Positions 1 through 11,113 are shown, numbered from the stretch's first letter. The stretch is DNA of 64,000 nucleotides from Pseudomonas mandelii (GCF_024138395.1 NZ_JAMYDU010000017.1:44674-108673), one strand, 5' to 3'. The notes: generated from the letters alone by a model not told the origin. Made by a program: numbers and translations.

Positions 1-783
1 ATTATCCGCACACTGCGTTCGGCCCATGCCCGGCGCATTGCCTTGTCCGGCAGCAGCCGTGCGAAATTGCGCGAAGTCAAAGAGGAACTGCTGCGGCTTA
101 AGCGGGAAGAACCGGATAACTTCGGCGATATCCAGGACCTCGAAGCAGAAATCGAGAAACTAAGCGCGCGCATTCACCGAGTGCCGTTTCTCGACACCTT
201 CGACCTCAAGTACAACTTGCTGATCAAGCAGCCGAACCCCAGCTCCAAAGCAGTGATGTTTTGCCTGATGGACGTGTCTGGCTCCATGACCCAGGCGACC
301 AAAGACATCGCCAAGCGCTTCTTCATCTTGCTGTACCTGTTCCTCAAGCGGAACTACGACAAAATCGACGTCGTGTTCATCCGCCACCACACCAGCGCCC
401 GCGAAGTGGATGAGGAAGAATTTTTCTATTCCCGGGAAACCGGCGGCACCATTGTCTCCAGCGCCCTGAAGCTGATGCAGGAGATCATGGCCGAGCGTTA
501 TCCGAGCAACGAATGGAACATCTATGCCGCCCAGGCCTCCGACGGCGACAACTGGAACGACGATTCGCCGATCTGCCGCGACATCCTGATCAATCAGATC
601 ATGCCGTTCGTGCAGTACTACACTTATGTTGAGATTACCCCGCGCGAACACCAGGCCCTGTGGTTCGAATATGAACGCATCGCCGAAGCCTTCTCTGACA
701 CTTTTGCCCAGCAGCAACTGGTCTCGGCCGGGGATATCTATCCGGTCTTTCGTGAACTCTTCCAGCGCAGGTTAGTGACATGA
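1..783 (+). CDS. YeaH/YhbH (DUF444) family protein, 5'-truncated by window edge
   Basis: The reading frame is open from the first base, so the 260 residues seen are the C-terminal part of a protein that is about 420 residues in this family. A coiled, charged stretch is followed by a von Willebrand A-like fold with a MIDAS-type signature, D-V-S-G-S-M, at about residues 91-96 of the fragment. In enterobacteria and Pseudomonas, YeaH is encoded between the PrkA serine kinase and the SpoVR/YcgB protein, and the three are thought to act together under starvation stress. Its stop overlaps the start of the spoVR-like gene (ATGA), which fits that operon; prkA would lie just outside the window. The molecular role is not established. 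Confidence 0.9.
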   Translation: MIRTLRSAHARRIALSGSSRAKLREVKEELLRLKREEPDNFGDIQDLEAEIEKLSARIHRVPFLDTFDLKYNLLIKQPNPSSKAVMFCLMDVSGSMTQATKDIAKRFFILLYLFLKRNYDKIDVVFIRHHTSAREVDEEEFFYSRETGGTIVSSALKLMQEIMAERYPSNEWNIYAAQASDGDNWNDDSPICRDILINQIMPFVQYYTYVEITPREHQALWFEYERIAEAFSDTFAQQQLVSAGDIYPVFRELFQRRLVT

Positions 784-2342
784 CCGCCAAAGAGCAGAAG
801 CGCCAACCCATTTCCACCGGCTCCGAATGGACATTCGAGCTGATCCAGGCCTACGACCGCGAAATCAGTCGTCTCGCGGCCCGCTACGCGCTGGATACGT
901 ACCCCAACCAGATCGAAGTGATCACCGCCGAGCAGATGATGGACGCCTACGCCTCTGTCGGCATGCCCTTGGGTTATCACCATTGGTCCTATGGCAAACA
1001 CTTTCTCAGCACCGAAAAATCCTACAGCCGTGGCCAGATGGGTCTGGCCTACGAGATTGTGATCAACTCCGATCCCTGCATTGCCTATCTGATGGAAGAA
1101 AACACCATCTGCATGCAGGCTCTGGTGGTAGCTCACGCCTGCTATGGCCATAACAGTTTCTTCAAAGGCAATTACCTGTTCCGCACCTGGACCGACGCCA
1201 GTTCAATCATTGATTACCTGGTGTTTGCCAAGCAGTACATCATGCAGTGCGAAGAACGCCACGGCATCGATGCGGTAGAAGACTTGCTCGACTCCTGCCA
1301 TGCGCTGATGAATTACGGGGTCGACCGGTACAAGCGCCCTTATCCGATTTCCGCCGAAGAAGAACGCCGTCGGCAGAAGGATCGGGAAGAGCATTTGCAG
1401 AAGCAGATCAACGATTTGTGGCGGACCATTCCAAAAGGCGCGGACAAGTACAGCGACAAGGACAACGCACGCTTCCCCGCCGAACCTCAGGAAAACATCC
1501 TGTACTTCATCGAAAAACACGCCCCATTGCTGGAGCCTTGGCAGCGCGAAATCGTGCGCATCGTGCGCAAGATCGCCCAGTATTTTTATCCACAGCGCCA
1601 GACCCAGGTGATGAACGAAGGCTGGGCCACGTTCTGGCACTACACCTTGATGAACGACTTGTATGACGAAGGCCTGGTCACCGAAGGCTTCATGATGGAA
1701 TTCCTGACTTCCCATACCAGCGTGGTCTTTCAACCCGGCTTCGACAGCCCCTACTACAACGGCATCAACCCCTACACCCTGGGTTTTGCCATGTATCGCG
1801 ATATCCGCCGGATATGCGAACACCCCACCGAAGAGGACTATCGCTGGTTTCCGGAAATCGCCGGCACCGACTGGCTGTCCAGCATCAAATTCGCCATGAG
1901 CAGCTTCAAGGACGAGAGTTTCATCCTGCAGTACCTGTCACCCAAGGTGATCCGCGACCTCAAGCTGTTCAGCATCCTCGATGACGATCAGAAGGACGAT
2001 CTGCTGGTTCCGGCAATACACGACGAAGAGGGCTATCGAACCATTCGTGAAACCCTGGCGGCGCAATACAACCTGGGCAATCGCGAACCCAACATACAGA
2101 TCTACAGCATCGATCGACGTGGTGACCGGTCCCTGACCTTGCGTCACCAGCAACACGACCGTAAACCGCTAGGCGATTCCACCGACGAAGTGCTCAAGCA
2201 TCTGCACCGCCTCTGGGGCTTCGACATTCACCTGGAAACCCTGCAAGGGGATCAGGTGATGAAAACCCACCATGTTCCGCCCAGAGGCGAGCATGGCGAG
2301 GGGGATTACGGCCGGCTGGACTTGGCAGTCATTCATCTTTGA
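780..2342 (+). CDS. SpoVR/YcgB family protein
   Basis: This is a full-length (520 aa) member of the SpoVR family. It begins near residue 13 with the typical W-T-F-E-L segment, has a long conserved H/Y/W-rich middle (for example HACYGHNSFFKGNYLF and NEGWATFWHYTLMNDLYDEG) and ends in the usual C-terminal half. The ATG lies inside the upstream stop (ATGA), so translation is probably coupled to the YeaH-like gene. Family members were named for a Bacillus spore cortex phenotype; in non-spore-formers the function is unknown, and the stress link comes from co-occurrence with PrkA and YeaH. No signal peptide or membrane segment is seen. Confidence 0.93.
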   Translation: MTAKEQKRQPISTGSEWTFELIQAYDREISRLAARYALDTYPNQIEVITAEQMMDAYASVGMPLGYHHWSYGKHFLSTEKSYSRGQMGLAYEIVINSDPCIAYLMEENTICMQALVVAHACYGHNSFFKGNYLFRTWTDASSIIDYLVFAKQYIMQCEERHGIDAVEDLLDSCHALMNYGVDRYKRPYPISAEEERRRQKDREEHLQKQINDLWRTIPKGADKYSDKDNARFPAEPQENILYFIEKHAPLLEPWQREIVRIVRKIAQYFYPQRQTQVMNEGWATFWHYTLMNDLYDEGLVTEGFMMEFLTSHTSVVFQPGFDSPYYNGINPYTLGFAMYRDIRRICEHPTEEDYRWFPEIAGTDWLSSIKFAMSSFKDESFILQYLSPKVIRDLKLFSILDDDQKDDLLVPAIHDEEGYRTIRETLAAQYNLGNREPNIQIYSIDRRGDRSLTLRHQQHDRKPLGDSTDEVLKHLHRLWGFDIHLETLQGDQVMKTHHVPPRGEHGEGDYGRLDLAVIHL

Positions 2343-2407
2343 TCCTGTTTTTCTGCCTCCGGAAGTTCGACGCAAAGGTTATTCTGTCGGGCTAACGGAG
2401 GTTTTTT

Positions 2408-3637
2408 ATGCAGATTTATAAAGTCGGCGGTGCAGTACGCGATCGCCTGCTGGGCAAGCCTGTCACCGATATCGACTGGGTCGTTGTGGGCGCCACCACC
2501 GAAGAAATGCTCGCCAAGGGCTTTCGTCCGGTGGGCGCGGACTTCCCGGTGTTTCTTCACCCAAAAAGCGGTGAGGAATACGCCCTCGCCCGCACCGAAC
2601 GCAAAAACGGGCGCGGCTACGGCGGCTTCATCTTTCACGCCAGCCCCGACGTCACCCTCGAAGAAGATCTGATTCGTCGCGACCTGACGATCAACGCCAT
2701 GGCCGAGGACGATCAGCAGAACCTGACCGACCCGTACCATGGCCAACGGGATCTCGAGGCTCGCTTGCTGCGTCACGTTTCCCCCGCGTTCGCCGAAGAT
2801 CCGCTCCGTGTTCTGCGTGTTGCCCGCTTCGCCGCGCGCTATGCCGAACTGGGCTTCACCGTCGCCCCCGAGACATTGGAGCTGATGCGTCACCTCAGCG
2901 AATCAGGTGAATTGGAGGCGTTAACCGCAGAACGCAGCTGGAAAGAAATAGCCCGCGCACTAATGGAAGACCAGCCCCAGGTGTTCATCGAGGTGCTGCG
3001 CGAATGCGGCGCGCTCAAGGTACTGATGCCGGAAGTCGACGCACTGTTTGGCGTACCGCAACCCGAAGCCCATCATCCGGAAATCGATACGGGCGTGCAT
3101 ACCCTGAGCGTGTTGGAGCAAGCGGCGCTGCACAAACAACCGCTGACCGTACGCTGGGCCTGCCTGCTGCATGACCTGGGCAAAGGATTGACGCCCGAGG
3201 AAGAATGGCCCCGCCACATTGCCCACGAGCACAAAGGCTTGAAGCTGATCAAAGCAGTCAACGAGCGCTTCAAGGCACCGAAGGACTGTCAGGAACTAGC
3301 GCTTCTGGTGGGCAAGTATCACACCCATGGCCATCGTGCCCTGGAGCTGAAAGCGTCGACCTTGCTGGAATTGCTGCAGAGTTTCGACGTCTATCGTCGA
3401 CCTCAGCGCTTTGAGGAGTTTATTGCGGCGTGCGAGATGGACGCTCGAGGGCGCAAAGGCTTGGAGCAGAGAAGTTATCCACAGGCGGATTATTTGCGGG
3501 GCGCGGCAACTGCGGCGCGCAGTGTTGCCGTTCAGCCGTTGCTGGAGAAGGGATTCAAGGGCCCGGAGTTGGGCGAGGCGATCAAGGGCGAGCGGCTCAA
3601 GGCGTTGAAGGCTTACAAAGAGGCGGCGTCTGTTTGA
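2408..3637 (+). CDS. cca: CCA-adding tRNA nucleotidyltransferase / phosphohydrolase
   Basis: The 409-aa protein adds or repairs the 3'-CCA of tRNAs from CTP and ATP. The class II nucleotidyltransferase head is clear: GGAVRDRLLG at residues 7-16 and the metal-binding D21-I-D23 pair. An HD-type phosphohydrolase domain with LLHDLGKG lies near residue 255, as in the long multifunctional gammaproteobacterial Cca. The ATG is preceded by a good Shine-Dalgarno (CGGAGGT). The gene stands alone and is followed within a few bases by a REP palindrome, which also separates it from the convergent folK. Confidence 0.96.
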   Translation: MQIYKVGGAVRDRLLGKPVTDIDWVVVGATTEEMLAKGFRPVGADFPVFLHPKSGEEYALARTERKNGRGYGGFIFHASPDVTLEEDLIRRDLTINAMAEDDQQNLTDPYHGQRDLEARLLRHVSPAFAEDPLRVLRVARFAARYAELGFTVAPETLELMRHLSESGELEALTAERSWKEIARALMEDQPQVFIEVLRECGALKVLMPEVDALFGVPQPEAHHPEIDTGVHTLSVLEQAALHKQPLTVRWACLLHDLGKGLTPEEEWPRHIAHEHKGLKLIKAVNERFKAPKDCQELALLVGKYHTHGHRALELKASTLLELLQSFDVYRRPQRFEEFIAACEMDARGRKGLEQRSYPQADYLRGAATAARSVAVQPLLEKGFKGPELGEAIKGERLKALKAYKEAASV

Positions 3638-3641
3638 AAAG

Positions 3642-3726
3642 CTTCGCGGGCAAGCCTCGCTCCTACAGGTTTGGCGCCGTTCACATATTCGGCGCCAACC
3701 TGTAGGAGCGAGGCTTGCCCGCGAAG
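3642..3726. repeat. REP doublet (head-to-head pair)
   Basis: An inverted pair of the local REP unit (CTTCGCGGGCAAGCCTCGCT followed by CCTACAGG), with about 28-base arms and a short spacer that is itself a small palindrome (GGCGCC). It lies between the convergent cca and folK stops, where the RNA hairpin could protect or end both transcripts. Confidence 0.93.
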
Positions 3727-3738
3727 ACGCCCGTAGGG

Positions 3739-4257
3739 TCACAGCAAATTCAAAGGGGTCAGCTGCTCACCGCGCCATTCGAAAGCAACCGGCGCCAGCA
3801 CCTGATCGATCTGCGCCTCACCCCATAAAGCCGCAAAGCTTTTGCCTACGCCCGGATGCACACGATCCGGCGCAATCAGCGACAACGGCCACAGCACGAA
3901 CGCATTTTTCAGAATCTCTGCCCGAGGCAAGACCAAGCCATCGAAGTTGCCCACCAGGTCGCCAAACAGCAGCACGTCGATATCCAGCGGCAAGCCCTTG
4001 CGGTCCGGCGCGTAACGGCCGTTATCCGCTTCGATGAATTTCAATCGTCGATCCAGCTCCATCAGCGGCAGATCGGTGAAGGCCGAGACCACAAAGTTGA
4101 AAAACGGCCCGCTCTTGATCCCCACCGGCTGGCTTTCGAATACCGCCGAGCAGCGCATATCCACCAGGAAACCCGCCAGGGCGTCCAGGCCTGCCTGCAA
4201 ATGGGTTTCGCGCTCGATATTGCTACCGAGCCCGAGATACACCTGAGTCAGCGACAT
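3739..4257 (-). CDS. folK: HPPK, 2-amino-4-hydroxy-6-hydroxymethyldihydropteridine diphosphokinase
   Basis: The 172-aa protein transfers pyrophosphate from ATP to 6-hydroxymethyl-dihydropterin in folate synthesis. Its N-terminus, VYLGLGSN, and the central PLDIDVLLFGD block with the two metal-binding aspartates are diagnostic for HPPK, as is F-E-S-Q-P-V-G in the pterin loop. Length is normal. The start overlaps the end of folB by 10 bases, so the two sequential folate enzymes are translated from one message. The C-terminus lies against the REP shared with cca. Many pseudomonads carry a second folK linked to panBC, so this may be one of two copies. Confidence 0.94.
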   Translation of the reverse strand: MSLTQVYLGLGSNIERETHLQAGLDALAGFLVDMRCSAVFESQPVGIKSGPFFNFVVSAFTDLPLMELDRRLKFIEADNGRYAPDRKGLPLDIDVLLFGDLVGNFDGLVLPRAEILKNAFVLWPLSLIAPDRVHPGVGKSFAALWGEAQIDQVLAPVAFEWRGEQLTPLNLL

Positions 4258-4601
4258 CCGCGCTCGATCTCCACGCCCACACCCGTGGCCGCCGGGACGG
4301 CACCTGGCTTGGTCAGCTTGAGGTGCATCCAGGTGATCTTGAATTCGCTCATCAGCACTTCCGCCAGACGCTCGGCAAAGGTCTCCACCAGCTGGAACTG
4401 CGCCTGCTCGGCGAACGCCTGGATGCGCGACGAAACGCTCGCGTAGTCGAGCGCCAAGGTGAGGTCATCACCGGCGGCGGCCGGACGATTGTCCCAGGCA
4501 AAGCTCAGATCAAGTCGCAGACACTGTCGGATGCCTCGTTCCCAGTCGTAGGCACCAATCACGGTGTCGACTTCCAGGCCCTCGATAAACACTCTGTCCA
4601 A
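4248..4601 (-). CDS. folB: Dihydroneopterin aldolase
   Basis: The 117-aa protein cleaves 7,8-dihydroneopterin to 6-hydroxymethyl-dihydropterin and glycolaldehyde, just before FolK. The N-terminus reads D-R-V-F-I-E-G-L-E-V-D-T-V-I-G-A-Y-D-W-E and a later LALDYASV segment is typical of FolB. I place the start at a TTG at base 4601: it has GGAG eight bases upstream and gives the usual MDRVFIEGL beginning. An upstream in-frame TTG at 4625 would add eight unconserved residues. The gene is divergent from plsY, with a 74-bp gap that must hold both promoters. Confidence 0.93.
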   Translation of the reverse strand: MDRVFIEGLEVDTVIGAYDWERGIRQCLRLDLSFAWDNRPAAAGDDLTLALDYASVSSRIQAFAEQAQFQLVETFAERLAEVLMSEFKITWMHLKLTKPGAVPAATGVGVEIERGCR

Positions 4602-4675
4602 GCACTTCTCTCCACTGCACGACAAGGGCGCAATGCGCCGTTAGAATCAGGGCGTCCTCGCCCGGAATAGTTAGC

Positions 4676-5245
4676 ATGTTTTGGTTACTGGCGACTCTCG
4701 CCTACCTGCTCGGCTCTCTGTCCTTCGCCATTTTGCTCAGCCGCCTGACCGGGAACCCCGATCCGCGAATGAGTGGCTCGGGCAATGCCGGTGCCACCAA
4801 CATGTTGCGTCTGGCCGGCAAGAAGCTCGCCATCCTGACCTTGCTCGGCGACCTGAACAAAGGCCTGCTACCCGTATTGATCGCAGGTGCAGTGGGCCTT
4901 TCACTGCAGCAACAGGCCTGGATCGGCGTCTGTGCCGTTATCGGTCACCTGTTTCCGCTGTACTTCCGCTTTCGCGGTGGCAAGGGTGTCGCCACCGCGG
5001 CAGGCATGCTGCTGGGACTCTACCCGCCCGCCGCGCTGCTGGCGGTCTGCGCCTGGTCGCTGACGTTCTACCTGACCCGCACCAGCTCTCTCGCCGCTCT
5101 GATTGCCACACCATTGACCCTGCCACTGCTTGCCTGGCAAGAACCAGCGGCACTGCTGCCAATGAGCACGCTCACGGGCCTGATCGTCTGGCGTCATCGC
5201 GGCAATCTACGCGACCTGTTTGCCGGGCGCGAACGGCATTTTTAA
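4676..5245 (+). CDS. plsY: Acyl-phosphate glycerol-3-phosphate acyltransferase
   Basis: This 189-aa integral membrane enzyme transfers the acyl group of acyl-phosphate to glycerol-3-phosphate, the first step of phospholipid synthesis with PlsX. Three conserved loops are visible: S-G-N-A-G-A-T-N-M-L-R near residue 35, the glycine-rich FRFRGGKGVATAAG near residue 100 and a final T-G-L-I-V-W-R-H-R-G-N-L. About five hydrophobic segments separate them. The folB/plsY/tsaD neighbourhood is standard for gammaproteobacteria. The start is the first ATG after the divergent promoter region. Confidence 0.96.
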   Translation: MFWLLATLAYLLGSLSFAILLSRLTGNPDPRMSGSGNAGATNMLRLAGKKLAILTLLGDLNKGLLPVLIAGAVGLSLQQQAWIGVCAVIGHLFPLYFRFRGGKGVATAAGMLLGLYPPAALLAVCAWSLTFYLTRTSSLAALIATPLTLPLLAWQEPAALLPMSTLTGLIVWRHRGNLRDLFAGRERHF

Positions 5246-5268
5246 ATACCGCACGTGAGCGCCACTCA

Positions 5269-6294
5269 TTACAGCGCCGACAGTTGCTCCATCGGCCAGC
5301 GCGCCTGCACGCTGATCGCCAGGCTTTCATGCTGACCGGCCTGCAAGCGCTGGCAGCCGGCAAACGCAATCATCGCGCCATTATCGGTACAGAACTCCGG
5401 ACGGGCATAAAACACATCGCCCTTCATGTCGCCGAGCATTTTTTCCAGTGAAACCCGCAGTGCTTTGTTGGCGCTGACGCCCCCTGCGATCACCAGACGC
5501 TTGAGACCCGCCTGTTTCAGGGCACGCTTGCACTTGATGGTCAAAGTCTCCACCACGGCCTGCTGGAACGCCAGCGAGATGTCGCAACGGGCTTGCTCGC
5601 TGTCGTCCCCGGCGCTGACGCTCTGCTGCCAGGTGTTCAGGGCGAAAGTTTTCAGCCCGCTGAAGCTGAAAGCCAGGCCTGGACGATCACACATTGGACG
5701 TGGAAAAGTGAAACGCCCCGCAACGCCCTGCTCCGCCAGACGCGCGATCTCCGGGCCGCCCGGATAATTCAGGCCCATCATTTTCGCGGTTTTATCGAAA
5801 GCTTCGCCGGCAGCATCGTCGAGGGTCTCGCCCAAGAGCGTGTATTGGCCAATCCCGTCGACCTGAACCAGCTGCGTATGACCACCCGACACCAACAAAG
5901 CGACGAACGGGAACTGCGGTGGTTGCGGCTCCAGCATCGGCGCCAGCAAGTGACCTTCCATGTGGTGCACGCCCAACGCAGGAATGCCCCAGGCAAAGGC
6001 CAGCGCCTGAGCGCACGAAGCCCCCACTAGCAAGGCTCCCACCAGGCCAGGACCCGCGGTATAAGCGATGGCGTCGATCTCGGTCGGCACACAGCCGGCC
6101 TCGGCCAGGACCTGACGAATCAAGGGCAGCATGCGTTTGACGTGATCACGCGAAGCCAGCTCCGGCACCACGCCACCATAGGCACGATGCAGATCGATCT
6201 GACTGAACAGCGCGTCGGCCAACAGCCCGCGTTCACTGTCGTAAAGTGCGACACCGGTTTCGTCGCAAGAGGTTTCTAATCCCAGTACTAGCAT
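5269..6294 (-). CDS. tsaD: tRNA N6-threonylcarbamoyladenosine transferase subunit
   Basis: The 341-aa protein belongs to the Kae1/TsaD/Gcp family, which with TsaB and TsaE moves threonylcarbamoyl to A37 of ANN-decoding tRNAs. It starts with VLGLETSCDETGVA, carries the metal ligands H111 and H115 in the H-H-M-E-G-H-L motif, and has the nucleotide-binding V-S-G-G-H-T-Q-L and VIAGGVSANKALR segments. It is convergent with plsY (about 20 bp between stops) and divergent from rpsU, the usual order tsaD < > rpsU-dnaG-rpoD. Confidence 0.96.
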   Translation of the reverse strand: MLVLGLETSCDETGVALYDSERGLLADALFSQIDLHRAYGGVVPELASRDHVKRMLPLIRQVLAEAGCVPTEIDAIAYTAGPGLVGALLVGASCAQALAFAWGIPALGVHHMEGHLLAPMLEPQPPQFPFVALLVSGGHTQLVQVDGIGQYTLLGETLDDAAGEAFDKTAKMMGLNYPGGPEIARLAEQGVAGRFTFPRPMCDRPGLAFSFSGLKTFALNTWQQSVSAGDDSEQARCDISLAFQQAVVETLTIKCKRALKQAGLKRLVIAGGVSANKALRVSLEKMLGDMKGDVFYARPEFCTDNGAMIAFAGCQRLQAGQHESLAISVQARWPMEQLSAL

Positions 6295-6493
6295 GGGTTT
6301 GCGCCTTGTAGAGGCTGAATTCGAAGGCGCGCATAATAGTCGTCGCGTGATGCCCCGACCAGCGGTTTTCGATCAGAGGCTTTGCATTCCGAGCGATGAG
6401 GGGTTAACATCCGCAACCCTTAAAAACCGACGTCTTCAAGTGCTCTTTTGCCGCGAGGATGTTGACCCCGGTAATGAATGAAGGTAGCTCTGG

Positions 6494-6709
6494 ATGCCAG
6501 CCGTCAAAGTAAAAGAGAACGAACCCTTCGACGTAGCTCTGCGTCGTTTCAAGCGCTCCTGCGAAAAAGCCGGTGTACTGGCTGAAGTTCGTAGCCGCGA
6601 ATTTTACGAGAAGCCAACTTCTGAGCGTAAGCGTAAAGCAGCAGCCGCTGTTAAGCGTCACGCCAAGAAAGTTCAGCGCGAACAGCGCCGCGCCGTTCGT
6701 CTGTACTAA
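6494..6709 (+). CDS. rpsU: 30S ribosomal protein S21
   Basis: A complete 71-aa S21, basic and lysine/arginine-rich, beginning [20 protein letters not shown] and ending R-R-A-V-R-L-Y. S21 sits at the 30S platform and helps initiation on Shine-Dalgarno messages. It is the first gene of the macromolecular-synthesis operon rpsU-dnaG-rpoD. The 199-bp gap to the divergent tsaD must contain its promoter; I see a CATAAT near 6332 but no convincing -35. Confidence 0.98.
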
Positions 6710-7191
6710 TACACAGACGATCGTAGCAAGCTTCTGCCAAGCCCGGCCCTCAGCCGGGCTAATGGCATTTGCGGACAACGCTTGATGCTTCACCGTCAAA
6801 GCCGCAGACGCGACCGAGACAAACCTGCTTCACAGCGTCAGACCTGGCTCTTTTGCCAGCAGTGCACGTCTTTTCTGACGAGCCTTCCAAGGCTACTGAC
6901 GAGCACACCCACTGATTCCTCTCACGACGATCAGCCCAAGGCACCTTCTTGCGTGCCCGCTTTTGAGCTATCCGAGGCCAATGACTGGCCGTCGCCGGAT
7001 TCAGCGAAACACTTTCAAATAGTCGAATACTGATTGGTACTAACGTCAGTGGATTTTCGGCAGATACACTTCCCGACAGCGATTACGCAGACGACACCGG
7101 TCGAGCCGCACAACCTGCGCGCCTCAAACAACGACCCGCGTTCGGCCGCCCTTCGTTTTGGGTCCATTTCAGCGCAGATGACGAGAACGCC
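6710..7191 (+). other. rpsU-dnaG intergenic region, no credible gene
   Basis: The 482-bp gap holds a strong GC hairpin just after rpsU and then no reading frame with recognisable protein character on either strand. Some pseudomonads, such as P. aeruginosa, have a YqeY/GatB-type gene here; none is seen, not even as a recognisable fragment. It probably contains the secondary dnaG promoter. Confidence 0.6.
6740..6760 (+). terminator. Hairpin after rpsU (possible partial terminator)
   Basis: A perfect 8-bp stem (AGCCCGGC / GCCGGGCT) with a five-base loop lies 31 bases after the rpsU stop. There is no T-run behind it, so read-through into dnaG-rpoD is expected. In E. coli a terminator between rpsU and dnaG lowers primase relative to S21; this is the positional counterpart. 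Confidence 0.55.
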
Positions 7192-9165
7192 ATGGCCGGG
7201 CTAATTCCCCAGAGCTTCATTGACGACCTTCTGAACCGCACCGACATCGTCGATGTGGTCAGCTCGCGCCTGCAAATGAAAAAAGCCGGCAAGAACTACA
7301 CTGCCTGCTGCCCGTTCCACAAAGAGAAAACCCCCTCCTTCAGCGTCAGCCCCGACAAACAGTTCTATTACTGCTTCGGCTGCGGCGCTGGCGGTAACGC
7401 CCTCGGCTTCATGATGGACCATGACAACCTGGATTTCGTCCAGGCTGTCGAAGAACTGGCCAAAGCCGCCGGCATGGAAATTCCCCGCGAAGAAAGCGGT
7501 CGGCCCCATAAACCGCGCCAACCTACTGATTCGCCGCTGTATCCGCTGCTCACCGCCGCCGCCGACTTTTATCGTCAGGCGCTGAAAAGCCATCCGTCGC
7601 GCAAAGCCGCCGTGGATTACTTGAAAGGTCGCGGACTAACGGGAGAAATCGCCCGAGACTTCGGCCTCGGTTTTGCTCCGCCTGGCTGGGACAATCTGTA
7701 CAAGCACTTGAGCAGCGATACTCTGCGGCAAAAGGCCATGATTGATGCCGGCCTGCTGATCGAGAACGCCGAAACCGGCAAGCGCTATGACCGCTTCCGC
7801 GATCGCGTGATGTTCCCGATCCGCGACAGTCGCGGGCGCATCATCGCCTTCGGCGGCCGGGTCCTGGGCGATGACAAGCCGAAATACCTGAACTCACCGG
7901 AAACCCCGGTTTTCCATAAAGGCCAGGAACTCTACGGCCTTTATGAAGCACGCAAGAACAATCGCAACCTCGACGAAATCATCGTCGTCGAGGGCTACAT
8001 GGACGTGATCGCCCTAGCCCAACAAGGCCTGCGCAATGCCGTCGCAACCCTGGGCACCGCCACCAGCGAAGAGCACATGAAGCGCCTGTTTCGCGTCGTG
8101 CCCAGCGTGCTGTTTTGCTTTGATGGCGACCAGGCAGGCCGAAATGCCGCCTGGCGGGCGCTGGAGGCAACCCTGCCATGCTTGCAGGACGGGCGTCGGG
8201 CACGCTTTCTGTTCCTGCCCGAAGGCGAGGACCCGGATACCCTGGTCCGCTCCGAGGGCACTGACGCCTTCCGCGCGCGAATCAATCAGCACGCCCAGCC
8301 ATTGGCCGATTACTTTTTTCAACAGTTGACCGAGGAATCGGACCCGCGCTCCCTCGAAGGCAAGGCCCATATGGCCACCCTCGCCGCGCCGCTGATCGAC
8401 AAAGTCCCGGGCGCCAACCTGCGCATCTTGATGCGCCAGCGCCTGAGCGAAATTACCGGGCTTAGCGGTGAAGCCGTGAGCCAACTCGTGCAAAGCAAGC
8501 CTCAGCCTCAGGAAGCGCCACCCGCTTACGATCCAGGCATCGATTACGACGCCATGCCGGATTACAGCGACTACCATCAGCCGCAGGCACAAGAGATGTA
8601 TGCGCCGCAGCAGGAATGGACGCCTAAGAAGCCTGGCGCAGGCGGCAAGAAATGGGACAAGAAACCGTGGGACAAGAATGGCAAACGGGGCGGCGATCGC
8701 GATCAACCGCGCGCGCCACGGGTGCCGGCCGCTGTAGAGCCGCCCACCCTGGCAGCCTTGCGCACGTTGTTGCATCACCCGCAACTGGCTGAGAAAGTCG
8801 AGGATGCCGGGCACTTCGCCGCCGAGGACCATACCAACACGCAACTGCTGGTCGCTCTGCTCGAAGCCGTACAGAAGAATCCCAAGCTAAACTCATTTCA
8901 ACTGATTGCGCGCTGGCACGGCACCGAACAAGGCCGACTGCTCAAAGCGCTGGCAGAAAAGGAATGGCTGATTGATGGAGATAACCTTGAACAACAGTTT
9001 TTCGACACCATTACTAGCTTGTCAGCCCGTCAACGCGAGCGAAACCTGGAACAACTTCTTCGAAAAGCACGTCAAAGTGAATTGAGCACCGAAGAGAAAA
9101 ATCAACTGCGCGACCTTTTAAGTCGCAATGTTTCCGCATCAAGCCCGACCTCAACTGGCGCGTGA
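7192..9165 (+). CDS. dnaG: DNA primase
   Basis: The 657-aa primase makes RNA primers at the replication fork. The N-terminal zinc ribbon is complete (C40-x2-H43-x17-C61-x2-C64). The TOPRIM core follows, with IIVVEGYMDVIALAQ and V-L-F-C-F-D-G-D-Q-A-G, and the C-terminal helicase-binding domain occupies the last ~140 residues. Between them, at about residues 430-520, is a linker rich in Q, P, K and D (for example KKWDKKPWDKNGKRGGDRD), as often seen in Pseudomonas DnaG. The ATG at 7192 gives the family's normal M-A-G-L-I-P start. Confidence 0.97.
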   Translation: MAGLIPQSFIDDLLNRTDIVDVVSSRLQMKKAGKNYTACCPFHKEKTPSFSVSPDKQFYYCFGCGAGGNALGFMMDHDNLDFVQAVEELAKAAGMEIPREESGRPHKPRQPTDSPLYPLLTAAADFYRQALKSHPSRKAAVDYLKGRGLTGEIARDFGLGFAPPGWDNLYKHLSSDTLRQKAMIDAGLLIENAETGKRYDRFRDRVMFPIRDSRGRIIAFGGRVLGDDKPKYLNSPETPVFHKGQELYGLYEARKNNRNLDEIIVVEGYMDVIALAQQGLRNAVATLGTATSEEHMKRLFRVVPSVLFCFDGDQAGRNAAWRALEATLPCLQDGRRARFLFLPEGEDPDTLVRSEGTDAFRARINQHAQPLADYFFQQLTEESDPRSLEGKAHMATLAAPLIDKVPGANLRILMRQRLSEITGLSGEAVSQLVQSKPQPQEAPPAYDPGIDYDAMPDYSDYHQPQAQEMYAPQQEWTPKKPGAGGKKWDKKPWDKNGKRGGDRDQPRAPRVPAAVEPPTLAALRTLLHHPQLAEKVEDAGHFAAEDHTNTQLLVALLEAVQKNPKLNSFQLIARWHGTEQGRLLKALAEKEWLIDGDNLEQQFFDTITSLSARQRERNLEQLLRKARQSELSTEEKNQLRDLLSRNVSASSPTSTGA

Positions 9166-9179
9166 GGTCATAGCTCAGG

Positions 9180-9185
9180 TATAAT
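9180..9185 (+). promoter_or_regulatory. Possible -10 box upstream of rpoD
   Basis: A consensus TATAAT lies in the dnaG-rpoD gap, 48 bases before the rpoD ATG. The region 16-18 bases further upstream has no good -35, so this is a weak prediction of a separate rpoD promoter. Confidence 0.35.
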
Positions 9186-9232
9186 CCTCGGCTTGTTTTT
9201 TGCCCGCCAAGACCTTCAGTGGATAGGGTGTT

Positions 9233-11080
<1,848 letters not shown>

Positions 11081-11087
11081 TCCACAG

Positions 11088-11113
11088 AACCCCCGGCCCA
11101 AGCCGGGGGTTTT
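11088..11113 (+). terminator. Rho-independent terminator of rpoD
   Basis: A ten-base stem (AACCCCCGGC / GCCGGGGGTT) with a four-base loop begins 8 bases after the rpoD stop and runs into a TTTT tract. Confidence 0.9.

Noticed and set aside
3642..3726. Reading REP arrays as a CRISPR
   Set aside because: The units are scattered singly between genes, not in regular repeat-spacer arrays, and no cas genes are present.
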